Below, in pieces: positions 8,131 through 15,279 of a DNA stretch of 25,368 nucleotides. How positions within the stretch are numbered: the stretch's first letter is position 1; every line of letters starts with the position of its first letter. Made by a program: the position numbers and the translations under genes. Location: positions 1 to 25,368 of IMG/VR virus record IMGVR_UViG_3300044802_000078. One strand, given 5' to 3'. Source of the DNA: a virus. Below the pieces are notes generated by a model that was not told the DNA's origin, searched no databases, and was given only the letters and a program-made list of their open reading frames with translations.

Positions 8131-9214
8131 TCTTCTTGTTTCAAGTGTCAGCCCTGCAGATGGTGCAACCGATGTTGTGCTCGGCTCACCTATCACTGTC
8201 ACTTTCAACCAAGTAATTGATACAGATTCATTCAACAACGCTACCTTCGTTCTTACGGGCCCGGATCTCGCCGAGATAGTAACTGTCCATCAACTTATAG
8301 AACAAACACCTGTTCCGGTATACGGCAACCGTTATATCCTGGGTACTTTTGGTTTCTCTACCAAGACTTTTTCCCCTTGGGTTGCCGGCCAGACATACCA
8401 TGTCGGTGACGAGATTGTTGATAGTAATGGAAACGCCCAGACTGCCAGCGAGGCTGGTATCTCTGCCCCTTATGCTCCGGCCTGGCTCACATCACTGGCT
8501 GCAGTCACAACCGACAACAATCTTCCGATCTGGCAAGCCAATACCAACTATCCTTTCGGGCAATATATCCTGGATTCCAATGGCAATATCCAGAAGTGTA
8601 CAACCAGCGTTGGTGGGACTTCTGGCGCCGCTGTTCCGCAATGGAACAGATCAATCAGTGGTATCACCTTCGATGGCAGCATCAGTTGGACGAACTATGG
8701 TTTGTTAGATCCAGTTGTTTGGGTCAACAACGGCCCGGCCAACAGCGGTGTCACAATAGCCTCATTCGTACCAGCCAAATCTATGCTCCCGGGAGAGACA
8801 TATACGGCTTTGGTTGTGGGCTCCGATTCAACGGTAGCTGCCACATTCGTACATGATCCTTCTGGTCATCCCCTCGTAAACTCCAAGCAATGGACTTTTA
8901 CAACTGGTAAGCTGTCGGGGGCCACTCCTCCCGTTCAGAATCCAATTCCTCCTATAACGACTTATCTCGATCCTGCTCAAATCATTGTCCAACCCCGGCC
9001 CCCGGTCGGTGTAGATGATCCTTCTATAAGCAATATCACACAGATCGAACTGATCTTCCCTGCTCCGATAGATCCCAATTCATTTGATCCTACTCAGTTG
9101 CTGATAGGCATAGAGCCTATCATGAATGACCCAGATGTCCAGATCAATTCCGCAGCTAATGCATCCTATATCATTCAAGGCAACAAAATCATAGTTACAG
9201 TTACAGGTGCTTAA
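8123..9214 (+). CDS. SbsA-type Ig-like protein carrying carbohydrate-binding-like inserts
   Basis: 363-residue protein. The first ~48 residues (VSSVSPADGATDVVL, ITVTFNQVIDTDSF) are the first half of a SbsA-type bacterial Ig-like domain; its second half appears at about residues 211-262 (FVPAKSMLPGETYTALVVG, DPSGHPLV, QWTFTTG). Between the halves, residues about 84-195 hold two carbohydrate-binding-like modules (WVAGQTYHVGDEIVDSNGN and WQANTNYPFGQYILDSNGN, the second ending DGSISWTNYG). A second, degenerate Ig-like unit covers about 295-363. The start overlaps the previous gene by eight bases, and the stop overlaps the next start as TAATG. A surface adhesin or fibre component is the best reading. 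Confidence 0.65.
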   Translation: MTNLLVSSVSPADGATDVVLGSPITVTFNQVIDTDSFNNATFVLTGPDLAEIVTVHQLIEQTPVPVYGNRYILGTFGFSTKTFSPWVAGQTYHVGDEIVDSNGNAQTASEAGISAPYAPAWLTSLAAVTTDNNLPIWQANTNYPFGQYILDSNGNIQKCTTSVGGTSGAAVPQWNRSISGITFDGSISWTNYGLLDPVVWVNNGPANSGVTIASFVPAKSMLPGETYTALVVGSDSTVAATFVHDPSGHPLVNSKQWTFTTGKLSGATPPVQNPIPPITTYLDPAQIIVQPRPPVGVDDPSISNITQIELIFPAPIDPNSFDPTQLLIGIEPIMNDPDVQINSAANASYIIQGNKIIVTVTGA

Positions 9215-9621
9215 TGGCATATGAACAGTATGATGATCTTCACTTGCTTGCTCTTTGCGTGTGGCGAGAAGCTAGGGGAGAAGTGAATGATGCCCAACTT
9301 GGAGTTGCCTGTTCTATCCGAAACAGAGTTGATAAGCCTGGCTGGTGGGGAACCGATTATCGATCAGTTATTCTCAAGCCCTGGCAATATTCTTCCTTCA
9401 ATGCCGGCGATCCCAACAGCATCAAGTTTCCTGACGAGACTGATTCTGTATGGCTCCAATGTCTGGAGAATGCTTCGTTGGTGATCAATGGCAACTGCCC
9501 AGACAACACAGATGGGGCCCAGTCTTACTTCGACAAAAGCCTTGACAACAATCCTCCCAAATGGGCAGCAACAATGACCCACACTCTGGACATCGGCAGA
9601 CTACATTTCTACAAGGTATAA
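9214..9621 (+). CDS. SleB-type cell wall hydrolase (endolysin candidate)
   Basis: 135-residue enzyme of the SleB / Hydrolase_2 family, which cleaves the glycan strand of peptidoglycan. Visible family landmarks are LLALCVWREARGE with the presumed catalytic glutamate, VACSIRNRVD, WQYSSFN, and a C-terminal DGAQSYFDKS ... PPKWA ... LDIGRLHFYKV block. It is the length of a single catalytic domain, with no signal peptide, membrane segment or cell-wall-binding repeat. The ATG overlaps the upstream stop (TAATG) with AGGTG five bases before it. Two small membrane proteins follow directly, so the group reads as a lysis cassette; a virion-carried hydrolase for entry is the alternative. Confidence 0.8.
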   Translation: MAYEQYDDLHLLALCVWREARGEVNDAQLGVACSIRNRVDKPGWWGTDYRSVILKPWQYSSFNAGDPNSIKFPDETDSVWLQCLENASLVINGNCPDNTDGAQSYFDKSLDNNPPKWAATMTHTLDIGRLHFYKV

Positions 9622-9622
9622 T

Positions 9623-9877
9623 ATGGAATTCCCGCATCTCAATCTCGACAAAATCCTAACGGATATCTCAGATTACCACGTTGCCGTTGGTGTCCTCGTC
9701 TTCATCACCGGAGCGGTCTTCCAATGGTTCCATCACCTTGATCCGGGCTTCACGGCATTCTGCGGGACGATACTTGGTTTCCTATTCGGACATGGTTGGA
9801 TACAGGCCAAGAATGGAGTAGATGATAGTAAAACAGGAGCACAAGATGGCAACACAGACCACAACGACAAGCACTAA
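9623..9877 (+). CDS. Small two-helix membrane protein, holin candidate
   Basis: 84-residue protein with two hydrophobic segments, about residues 19-36 (HVAVGVLVFITGAVFQWF) and 43-60 (FTAFCGTILGFLFGHGWI), and a short charged, hydrophilic C terminus (DDSKTGAQDGNTDHNDKH). Size, two-helix layout and position immediately after a peptidoglycan hydrolase fit a class II holin, which would form the inner-membrane holes that start lysis. Its end overlaps the next gene by 32 bases. No family signature is visible, so the call rests on topology and context. Confidence 0.6.
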   Translation: MEFPHLNLDKILTDISDYHVAVGVLVFITGAVFQWFHHLDPGFTAFCGTILGFLFGHGWIQAKNGVDDSKTGAQDGNTDHNDKH

Positions 9878-10574
9878 TTGGCTTTCAACGCACTGGACTT
9901 GGGTGCTTTCTCATCTTCTCATCGTAGCACTTATCGGCGGGTTGGTTTGGGGTGCAGTATATGGTGTAGATGCAATGCTCGCCAGACATGATTTGGCGAC
10001 CGAACAGAAGTATGAGTTGATTCTTGCCAAGCAGACCGCAGTAACGAAAGCATTGGAAGATAAGTTGGATGCCGATACTGCCCAGCACGCACAAGAGGCT
10101 CTCGCCTACCAGCAGCAGATAGCCGCTGACCAACAGGCAATGAAACAGCGTGATGCCCTTTTGGCTACGCTCGTTGCCAAAATAGGAACGATGACTCCGG
10201 TTCAGATCCAAGCGGATCTTCAACCAAAGCTCCGCCAAGGAACAGCGACTGCTCTTCCCGATGGCGTGAAGTTGGATACTCCTGCCGCGCGTGATGTGGA
10301 CCAGCAAATAACGGAGGGCGCCAATGCGAAGACAGACCTCGCAGCAGCCAAGACAGATCTTGCGGCAGAAACGAAGATCGCTTCCAATGCCACGGCCGAT
10401 CTGGCAACGGCCAAGCAAGCCATCACCTCCGAGCAAGGAAAGAACGCTGCCCAGGTAAAAGCCTGTGACACTGAGAAAGACACCATCAGATCGGATGCTC
10501 GTAAGAGCAAGACCAAGTGGGCTGCTATTGCTGGTGTTATCGGATTCCTCATTCGGGTAGCAACACACGCTTAA
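9846..10574 (+). CDS. Coiled-coil membrane protein, spanin-like candidate
   Basis: 242-residue protein. I place the start at the ATG at 9846, which has GGAG at 9837-9840, rather than the in-frame ATG at 9822. Residues about 16-38 are a membrane helix (WVLSHLLIVALIGGLVWGAVYG), followed by a long alanine/glutamine/lysine-rich helical region with coiled-coil character, including an internal repeat (AKTDLAAAKTDLAAETK), a single cysteine near 214, and a second hydrophobic segment near the end (AAIAGVIGFLIRVA). The gene overlaps the holin candidate. An inner-membrane spanin (Rz-like) role fits the N-terminal anchor plus periplasmic coiled coil, but the C-terminal hydrophobic segment is not typical. 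No Rz1-like lipoprotein ORF was seen inside it. Confidence 0.55.
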   Translation: MATQTTTTSTNWLSTHWTWVLSHLLIVALIGGLVWGAVYGVDAMLARHDLATEQKYELILAKQTAVTKALEDKLDADTAQHAQEALAYQQQIAADQQAMKQRDALLATLVAKIGTMTPVQIQADLQPKLRQGTATALPDGVKLDTPAARDVDQQITEGANAKTDLAAAKTDLAAETKIASNATADLATAKQAITSEQGKNAAQVKACDTEKDTIRSDARKSKTKWAAIAGVIGFLIRVATHA

Positions 10575-10583
10575 GGAGATTTC

Positions 10584-11543
10584 ATGTTCTACGCAGGCGA
10601 CTATTATAACTTCATCCTGAACATTCCGGCGCTAGGCCCGGGCACCACAACTATTACCAGCCCTTATGTTCTAATCACCGTTCTGGATATTCTGGATCCA
10701 GGCTCACCTATTGTGTCCGGCGCACACATGACACTGGTAGCAGGAACCAGTTATCTCTACTATTATTCCTTTACTGCTCCGAATGCTTCTCCAAAGGACT
10801 ACGTAGCTATTTATAGTTATGCGACTTCCTATGCCGAATCTCTGGGCACAGCAACCGCGGCCACTGATGATAATACCTATGCATCTTTCACATTCCCGCT
10901 GCCTTTGCCGACCAGTTGTGTGCCAGGTGCCTTGCTCACAACGACCGGTTTCACCACAAGTTCTGGTTCCGGAAACTTCAATGTTTCAGGTATACCGATT
11001 AGAACAGTCAACCAGTCTACAGGCGTAGTTGTCTGCGCTGATGCGGGAACATCTATGGTAGTTGGTACCAAGGGAACGGGTTCCATTGCCACAGACGTGA
11101 CGGTTTCGAATCAGTCTATCTCATTGACTGACCATCTGCACATTGGCGATTCTTATATCACAGGCCAAGTGGCTTTGAATGCTACAGTGGCCCAAAACTC
11201 CACAGTAGCCAAGGATGCAACAGTCTTCAAATCGTCTCAATGGGTAGCCCCTCAAAACGACCCATTGGTACAAACTATCAATACCGCCGTCCAGACAATC
11301 TTCACCAACAGCAATACCGAGATCGTTCTCCTTGGCACTTTGGCCGAGGGTACGCTATCTGGTTTGATTCAGGACATCTACGATAACTTATTTGGAACCT
11401 GGACAATCGATCAGACTGTCAGTCCTCCTATTCTCTACATAAATAGGGTTGGCGGAGGGAACATTGCCAGCTTCCAGCTCATCAATAACGCTTCTACCAC
11501 ACAGCGTAACGTGCTTACGCACCCGCCGGAAAGCAGCGTGTAA
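10584..11543 (+). CDS. Virion structural protein with N-terminal beta domain
   Basis: 319-residue protein, strong SD (AAGGAG) before the ATG. Residues about 1-90 look like a beta-sandwich (PYVLITVLDILDPGSPIVSG, LYYYSFTAP) of the sort found at the start of phage fibre and baseplate-wing proteins; the collagen-like protein at 12875 has a comparable beginning. Residues about 185-225 contain short spaced repeats (ALNATVAQNSTVAKDATVF) that could form a trimeric rod. The last ~80 residues include a compact domain (LFGTWTIDQ, PPILYINRVGGGNIASFQL) often seen in phage surface proteins. No enzyme motif. A fibre or host-contact protein is likely, not proven. Confidence 0.55.
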   Translation: MFYAGDYYNFILNIPALGPGTTTITSPYVLITVLDILDPGSPIVSGAHMTLVAGTSYLYYYSFTAPNASPKDYVAIYSYATSYAESLGTATAATDDNTYASFTFPLPLPTSCVPGALLTTTGFTTSSGSGNFNVSGIPIRTVNQSTGVVVCADAGTSMVVGTKGTGSIATDVTVSNQSISLTDHLHIGDSYITGQVALNATVAQNSTVAKDATVFKSSQWVAPQNDPLVQTINTAVQTIFTNSNTEIVLLGTLAEGTLSGLIQDIYDNLFGTWTIDQTVSPPILYINRVGGGNIASFQLINNASTTQRNVLTHPPESSV

Positions 11544-11557
11544 TCCAAGTAAAATCC

Positions 11558-11609
11558 ATCTCTTCATAGTCTTGGCTAGTCTCTATACTAACCAGGAATA
11601 TGAAGAGGT
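11558..11609 (+). other. Long near-perfect hairpin between genes
   Basis: The strand folds on itself over 23 paired positions with a 6-base loop (11581-11586). The outer arms ATCTCTTCATA (11558-11568) and TATGAAGAGGT (11599-11609) pair with one G-U; the inner arms (11570-11580 with 11587-11597) pair with one G-U and one C-A mismatch; one G-A mismatch separates the two parts. There is no T-run after it, so it is not a standard terminator. It ends 15 bases before the next start codon, and the right arm contains the 15-base motif that recurs at 14534. Confidence 0.7.
11583..11597 (+). repeat. 15-base motif shared with 14534-14548 (copy 1)
   Basis: CTATACTAACCAGGA occurs here and at 14534-14548, both times in the short gap upstream of a gene start (28 and 19 bases from the ATG). 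TATACT inside it resembles a -10 element, but no good -35 is present at either copy. In this copy the motif is the right arm of a hairpin. Confidence 0.5.
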
Positions 11610-11624
11610 CTGTCTAGGTGGACT

Positions 11625-12389
11625 ATGTCCGTAAATACAGTTGTGACCGTTCAACTTCCTGAAGGCTTTGCATTGACCAGCGGCGCCAAGCTGAGGGAGC
11701 CAATGCAGTTTCAGGTGATTTCCGGTTTATCGCCCTACTATTCAACCGTCGACTTGGTTAGACTGAATGGCGGTATCTATCTTCGTAAAGTCACCGACAT
11801 TACGATTGCCAGTATGATCTACTATAACAGCAAGCAAGCCGATGCTTTGACTTGGTCGCTGCCGATGATACCTCCTTCTTATGCCCCGTTCACCGACTTC
11901 CAGGAAGTCCATTTCAGGAACTTCCTCATGGCGCGCGTGAATTGGGTGACATTTCAGTCAGCTCAGCAGCTGATCCTGAATATGTTCGATTTGAACGCCG
12001 TCCGCGGCAGCAAGACTCTAGCCAACTTCTCTGTAAGCCGGCAGGACTTCTCCAATGATAGTGGCGTTCCTGGCAAGCTAAAGGATTTGAAACAACAGGT
12101 AAATGACTGGGAGCTCGCCCTGAAGAGCGGTGGTAATATCGGCCATAAAGGCCATGTCAAGCCGCGTATGGCAGCCAAGGGTCTCTATGACGACAGCGAT
12201 AACACGCCAGGTCGTACGTGGTTGAACTCTGGTCCCGGCGCAAATACTTACTCGATGACCGGCGTCAGTTCGGCTGGCGGTAGAAGTAAGACAGTCAAGT
12301 TCTACTCACCTGTTGTGGTGGGTAATAGGATTGGACGCTATTTTGGGCCGACTGTTTTGGTCACATGGCCTAGAGTTCCCTCTTACTAA
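11625..12389 (+). CDS. Hypothetical phage protein, neck/head region
   Basis: 254-residue protein with AGGTGG shortly before the ATG. The first half is mixed alpha/beta (FALTSGAKLREPMQFQV, LNGGIYLRKVTDI, WVTFQSAQQLILNMFDLN), residues about 145-170 are helical and charged, and the last 80 residues are glycine/serine/tyrosine-rich and basic (NSGPGANTYSMTG, GGRSKTVKFYSP). No family is recognised, and no signal peptide or convincing membrane helix is present. It stands alone between a long hairpin and a coiled-coil membrane protein gene. Position among neck and fibre genes makes a virion role likely, but that is inference. Confidence 0.55.
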   Translation: MSVNTVVTVQLPEGFALTSGAKLREPMQFQVISGLSPYYSTVDLVRLNGGIYLRKVTDITIASMIYYNSKQADALTWSLPMIPPSYAPFTDFQEVHFRNFLMARVNWVTFQSAQQLILNMFDLNAVRGSKTLANFSVSRQDFSNDSGVPGKLKDLKQQVNDWELALKSGGNIGHKGHVKPRMAAKGLYDDSDNTPGRTWLNSGPGANTYSMTGVSSAGGRSKTVKFYSPVVVGNRIGRYFGPTVLVTWPRVPSY

Positions 12390-12412
12390 GTCTAGAGTTC
12401 AAAGGAACCATT

Positions 12413-12850
12413 ATGCTTTTTGCAGATCCCACATTCTGGGACAGCATCAGTACCCACATTCCCATCGTAGGCTGGACATTCCTCTGCGCTTGCATAGGTT
12501 TTTGCTCTCGCTTGGTTTGGAAAATGCGTGGGGCAGTTGATGATTTTGTTGCCGGCCAAGCAGCTGACCGCGAGCTGGCAAAGAAGACCCTGGAGACCCT
12601 GGAAGCGGCCAAGAAGGCAGCCATGGAAGAGGTAGAGAAAGCCACAGCCCATGGAGAAGAGAAAGCCAATGAGTTGAGACAGAAGATTGAAGACAATCAG
12701 GCTGCTCTCACTATGATCAGTTCTAATCACCTTGCCCATATAGAGAAAGATATGATGGAGATGAATGGCAAGCAGGATAAAGTGATCGACCTGCTCTTCA
12801 ACATGGATAAGAGTCTAGCCATCCTCGTGGATAGAAGCGAGAGAAAATAA
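12413..12850 (+). CDS. N-terminally anchored coiled-coil protein
   Basis: 145-residue protein with AAAGGA before the ATG. Residues about 15-36 form one membrane helix (THIPIVGWTFLCACIGFCSR) followed by a basic residue run, then a long charged helix (residues about 55-110, rich in A, E and K) with coiled-coil heptads, and a C-terminal helical part. The layout, one N-terminal anchor plus a coiled coil, is the layout of inner-membrane spanins and of some phage membrane-fusion or DNA-injection helpers. It is separated from the lysis cassette by two genes, so lysis is only one option. No known family was recognised. Confidence 0.55.
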   Translation: MLFADPTFWDSISTHIPIVGWTFLCACIGFCSRLVWKMRGAVDDFVAGQAADRELAKKTLETLEAAKKAAMEEVEKATAHGEEKANELRQKIEDNQAALTMISSNHLAHIEKDMMEMNGKQDKVIDLLFNMDKSLAILVDRSERK

Positions 12851-12874
12851 GACAGAGGAAGTTATAATTCCCAG

Positions 12875-13885
12875 ATGTCAATTGAATCCACAGACGTCTT
12901 TACAATTAATCAGAACTATCCGACACCAGACGCCCTTCTAGTTCCCGGTTCCAATCCAGAATCCTACACTGTCTTTATCTACAAATATTTGGATTGGTCG
13001 ATTGGACATCAGGATACTTCCTTTGCCATAGCGCAAAGCGACGTCAATACGGACGGCACCTGGAAAGGTGTGCTTGACCCATACACGCAGCTTTACTCTC
13101 CTATTATCCTCTCCACAGTAGAAGAAGATGGTTCTCCTGCCTCCCCTTTCACTGTAGTAGCAATCAGCTATACAACTAAGATAGTTCTTGGATTAAAAGT
13201 AGCCGGACCTGCACCCACTCCCACGGGTGTGGGTGTAACTTCCTTGGATGGTCTGGAAGGTGATCTTACTTTTGTTGAAGGTCCAGGTATAACTATAACA
13301 CCTTCTGGCAGTACAATCACTGTTTCATCTGGTGGTTTTACGGGAGCAACCGGTGCCACTGGTTCAACGGGCTCTACAGGACCTTCAGGCGGCCCTCCAG
13401 GTCCAACTGGTCCAACTGGTGTCATAGGTCCCACAGGACCTACAGGTTCAGGGATTACCGGACCAACAGGTTCTATTGGACCAACAGGTGCTACTGGGTC
13501 ATCGGGTGGTCCTCTTGGACCAACAGGCCCCACAGGATCAACTGGTTCGACCGGCCCTGCAGGACCAACAGGTGCAACAGGCACGACAGGTGTTACTGGA
13601 CCTACAGGCGCAATCTTTGGACGAGTTATAGTATCTGGTTCCACCTATCAAACTGGGGCTTCGGATGTTGGTAAAGCTCTTGATCTGCAAGCATCGACTC
13701 CTGCACTTGTTACATTAGGTGCGACTGGCACAAACTTTACAGGATGGATCCAGAATAACACTCTGTATCCGGCAGTGATTAAAAGAGTAAGTGGTCTCAT
13801 CAATGGCGAACCTGATATTCAGCTTGCTTCGGGAGATGGCTGCACGATTTGTGATGACGGTACAGATGCGACAGCAGTGATGTAA
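12875..13885 (+). CDS. Collagen-like fibre protein
   Basis: 336-residue protein. Residues about 1-110 form a beta-rich head. Residues 119-152 hold a fibre signature ([20 protein letters not shown] followed by a short beta segment). Residues about 154-246 are Gly-X-Y collagen-like repeats rich in GPTG and GATG with a few breaks (SGGPPG, GSGITG), predicted to make a trimeric triple helix. The C-terminal ~90 residues form a beta-rich tip ([20 protein letters not shown]) with a cysteine pair at CTIC. Proteins with this order, head, collagen stalk, tip, are typical phage fibres or whiskers. The SD-like GAGGAAG is about 14 bases from the ATG, longer than usual. Confidence 0.75.
   Translation: MSIESTDVFTINQNYPTPDALLVPGSNPESYTVFIYKYLDWSIGHQDTSFAIAQSDVNTDGTWKGVLDPYTQLYSPIILSTVEEDGSPASPFTVVAISYTTKIVLGLKVAGPAPTPTGVGVTSLDGLEGDLTFVEGPGITITPSGSTITVSSGGFTGATGATGSTGSTGPSGGPPGPTGPTGVIGPTGPTGSGITGPTGSIGPTGATGSSGGPLGPTGPTGSTGSTGPAGPTGATGTTGVTGPTGAIFGRVIVSGSTYQTGASDVGKALDLQASTPALVTLGATGTNFTGWIQNNTLYPAVIKRVSGLINGEPDIQLASGDGCTICDDGTDATAVM
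13334..13614 (+). repeat. Collagen-like Gly-X-Y coding repeat
   Basis: Imperfect 9-base repeats around GGACCAACAGG and its synonyms encode the Gly-X-Y stalk of the fibre protein. The DNA is degenerate at third positions, so the repeat is kept at protein level. It is a likely site for copy-number change by slippage or recombination. Confidence 0.85.
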
Positions 13886-13895
13886 AGGGATCTAT

Positions 13896-14519
13896 ATGGC
13901 AGAAACAATCATCAATAAATCTTATACCTACAATCAAACCCCTTTCTCCAAGCCTGTCCATGGGTCCTCCGAAGATACTATGTATCCAGAGATGACTTCC
14001 TTCGATCTACGAGAGTGGTTTGAATGGACCATGTTGGGGAATTTCGAGGATCCTGGCATCGCACGCCCGGCTGTATACAGAAAGCTATCGAATACACATT
14101 GTACTTGCTATGATGCCTTGGGCGGCTCTCCCGACCCCAACTGCGTCTATTGCAATGGAGAGGGTTACCTCTTTACTGAAGAAATCAAGATGGTTTACTT
14201 TGCCAAGAACTTTGGCTCGGTCCTGGGTAGTTCTACCCAGATCAGCCAACAAAGCCAGCTGGCGCCATATGGCGTAACAGATGCCAACCGCTGCCTGGCT
14301 TTCATGTTCTGGTATGATATACCGGACTATGAGCGCTATTCGATTCCTACCCGGCCGGCCCCAGATAAGCTCTTTGAGCTGAAAACCTTGCCGGATGGCA
14401 GTATGGACCCCAGCCAGATTAGAACGGAGGAATGGCGTGTCAGGTCAGCCACCGCCCACCACGGAGATAATGGCAGAGTTGAATTCTTCGAGCTGGGCTG
14501 TGAAAAGGTATCTGTTTAA
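13896..14519 (+). CDS. Zinc-binding neck/virion protein candidate
   Basis: 207-residue protein, SD AAGGGA six to seven bases before the ATG. It has a four-cysteine cluster (C69, C71, C83, C86) in HCTCYDALGGSPDPNCVYC followed by NGEGYLF, the CxC...CxxCxGxG zinc-ribbon-like pattern found in several tailed-phage neck and tail-completion proteins. Flanking regions are beta-rich with a helical segment near 37-50. Order in the genome, just before a tail-terminator candidate and the sheath, supports a head-tail connector or closure role, which I infer from context. Zinc binding is inferred from cysteine spacing. Confidence 0.6.
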   Translation: MAETIINKSYTYNQTPFSKPVHGSSEDTMYPEMTSFDLREWFEWTMLGNFEDPGIARPAVYRKLSNTHCTCYDALGGSPDPNCVYCNGEGYLFTEEIKMVYFAKNFGSVLGSSTQISQQSQLAPYGVTDANRCLAFMFWYDIPDYERYSIPTRPAPDKLFELKTLPDGSMDPSQIRTEEWRVRSATAHHGDNGRVEFFELGCEKVSV

Positions 14520-14533
14520 GGATAAGCGAATTA

Positions 14534-14548
14534 CTATACTAACCAGGA
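14534..14548 (+). repeat. 15-base motif shared with 11583-11597 (copy 2)
   Basis: CTATACTAACCAGGA, identical to copy 1, ends 18 bases upstream of the ATG at 14567. Unlike copy 1 it has no complementary partner nearby, so the shared element is not explained by hairpin formation. Confidence 0.5.
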
Positions 14549-14566
14549 TGGAATGAGGTGCGTTTG

Positions 14567-15259
14567 ATGGGCGAGCTGAACGAGGCACATCAGCCTAAGT
14601 ATTTGACCCGCACGCCATTACCGGCCGTCGATTGGGCAACTTTCTTTGACGCTGTTAATGAGGCGATGAAGTTGCACTTGGAGACCTACGGGCCTCCTGG
14701 TCGAAAGGCACCTATTTTGGTAGCCGAAGTTCCCAAGACAAATGAGGGGAATTTCGATACCAGTTTTGATCCTATCTTGTTCAAGATCATGGAGTCCAAG
14801 AGGGCTGGTACTGATCCTAGCGGCAGACGCAGGATTCCTAAGGGCCCCACAGTTCGGGAAGTCAAGCCTCATCCAACCAAGGAACGCTATCATATAATGA
14901 CCCTTGGCTGGTGGGAGTTGATGAAGGTTCGATTCATCATTTATGCTCTGTCCGCGGACCGGGCAGGTGAAGTCACAAATTGGTTTCACCGCATGATGAT
15001 GAGATACACTTTTGATCTCGACTTCTTCAAAGCTCGCGGCGTACACTATCTGACGTACGAGGGACGTGGGGAAGATCAATTTTCGCGGGAGTACGGACAG
15101 GAACTCTATATCCGTAATCTCGATTACAATGTTCGCTTAGAACTATTAGAGAACTTCGAAGTCAAAGACATCGAGTCTCTGAATATCAAGATTGGCGGAC
15201 CTCCGAATCCACAATTGGAAGTGGATTTGGACGAAGAATATATTATTCCTAAGCCGTAA
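14567..15259 (+). CDS. Tail terminator / neck protein candidate
   Basis: 230-residue protein. GAGGTG at 14555-14560 serves best as the SD for the ATG at 14567; a GTG at 14558, inside that SD, and a TTG at 14564 are poorer starts. Helical N terminus (DWATFFDAVNEAMKLHLETY), then a conserved-looking central beta/alpha region (RYHIMTLGWWELMKVRFIIY, AGEVTNWFHRMMMRYTFD) and a C-terminal beta region with acidic end. Myovirus genes in this position, directly before the sheath, usually encode the tail terminator or tail completion protein. I see no motif that proves the family, so the call rests on gene order and fold impression. Confidence 0.5.
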   Translation: MGELNEAHQPKYLTRTPLPAVDWATFFDAVNEAMKLHLETYGPPGRKAPILVAEVPKTNEGNFDTSFDPILFKIMESKRAGTDPSGRRRIPKGPTVREVKPHPTKERYHIMTLGWWELMKVRFIIYALSADRAGEVTNWFHRMMMRYTFDLDFFKARGVHYLTYEGRGEDQFSREYGQELYIRNLDYNVRLELLENFEVKDIESLNIKIGGPPNPQLEVDLDEEYIIPKP

Positions 15260-15279
15260 AGAAACTTCCGGAGGGAAAG

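Noticed and set aside
9822-9845. ATG at 9822 as start of the spanin-like gene
   Set aside because: No SD precedes it, while GGAG is well placed for the in-frame ATG at 9846.
13334-13614. Tandem repeat as a CRISPR array
   Set aside because: Units are about 9 bases, coding, and without unique spacers; no other regular repeat-spacer pattern was seen in the window.
13168-13644. Pro/Val/Gly-rich frame on the - strand
   Set aside because: It is the antisense image of the collagen-like repeat.
14558-14566. GTG at 14558 as start of the tail terminator candidate
   Set aside because: It falls inside the SD-like GAGGTG, which is correctly spaced for the ATG at 14567.
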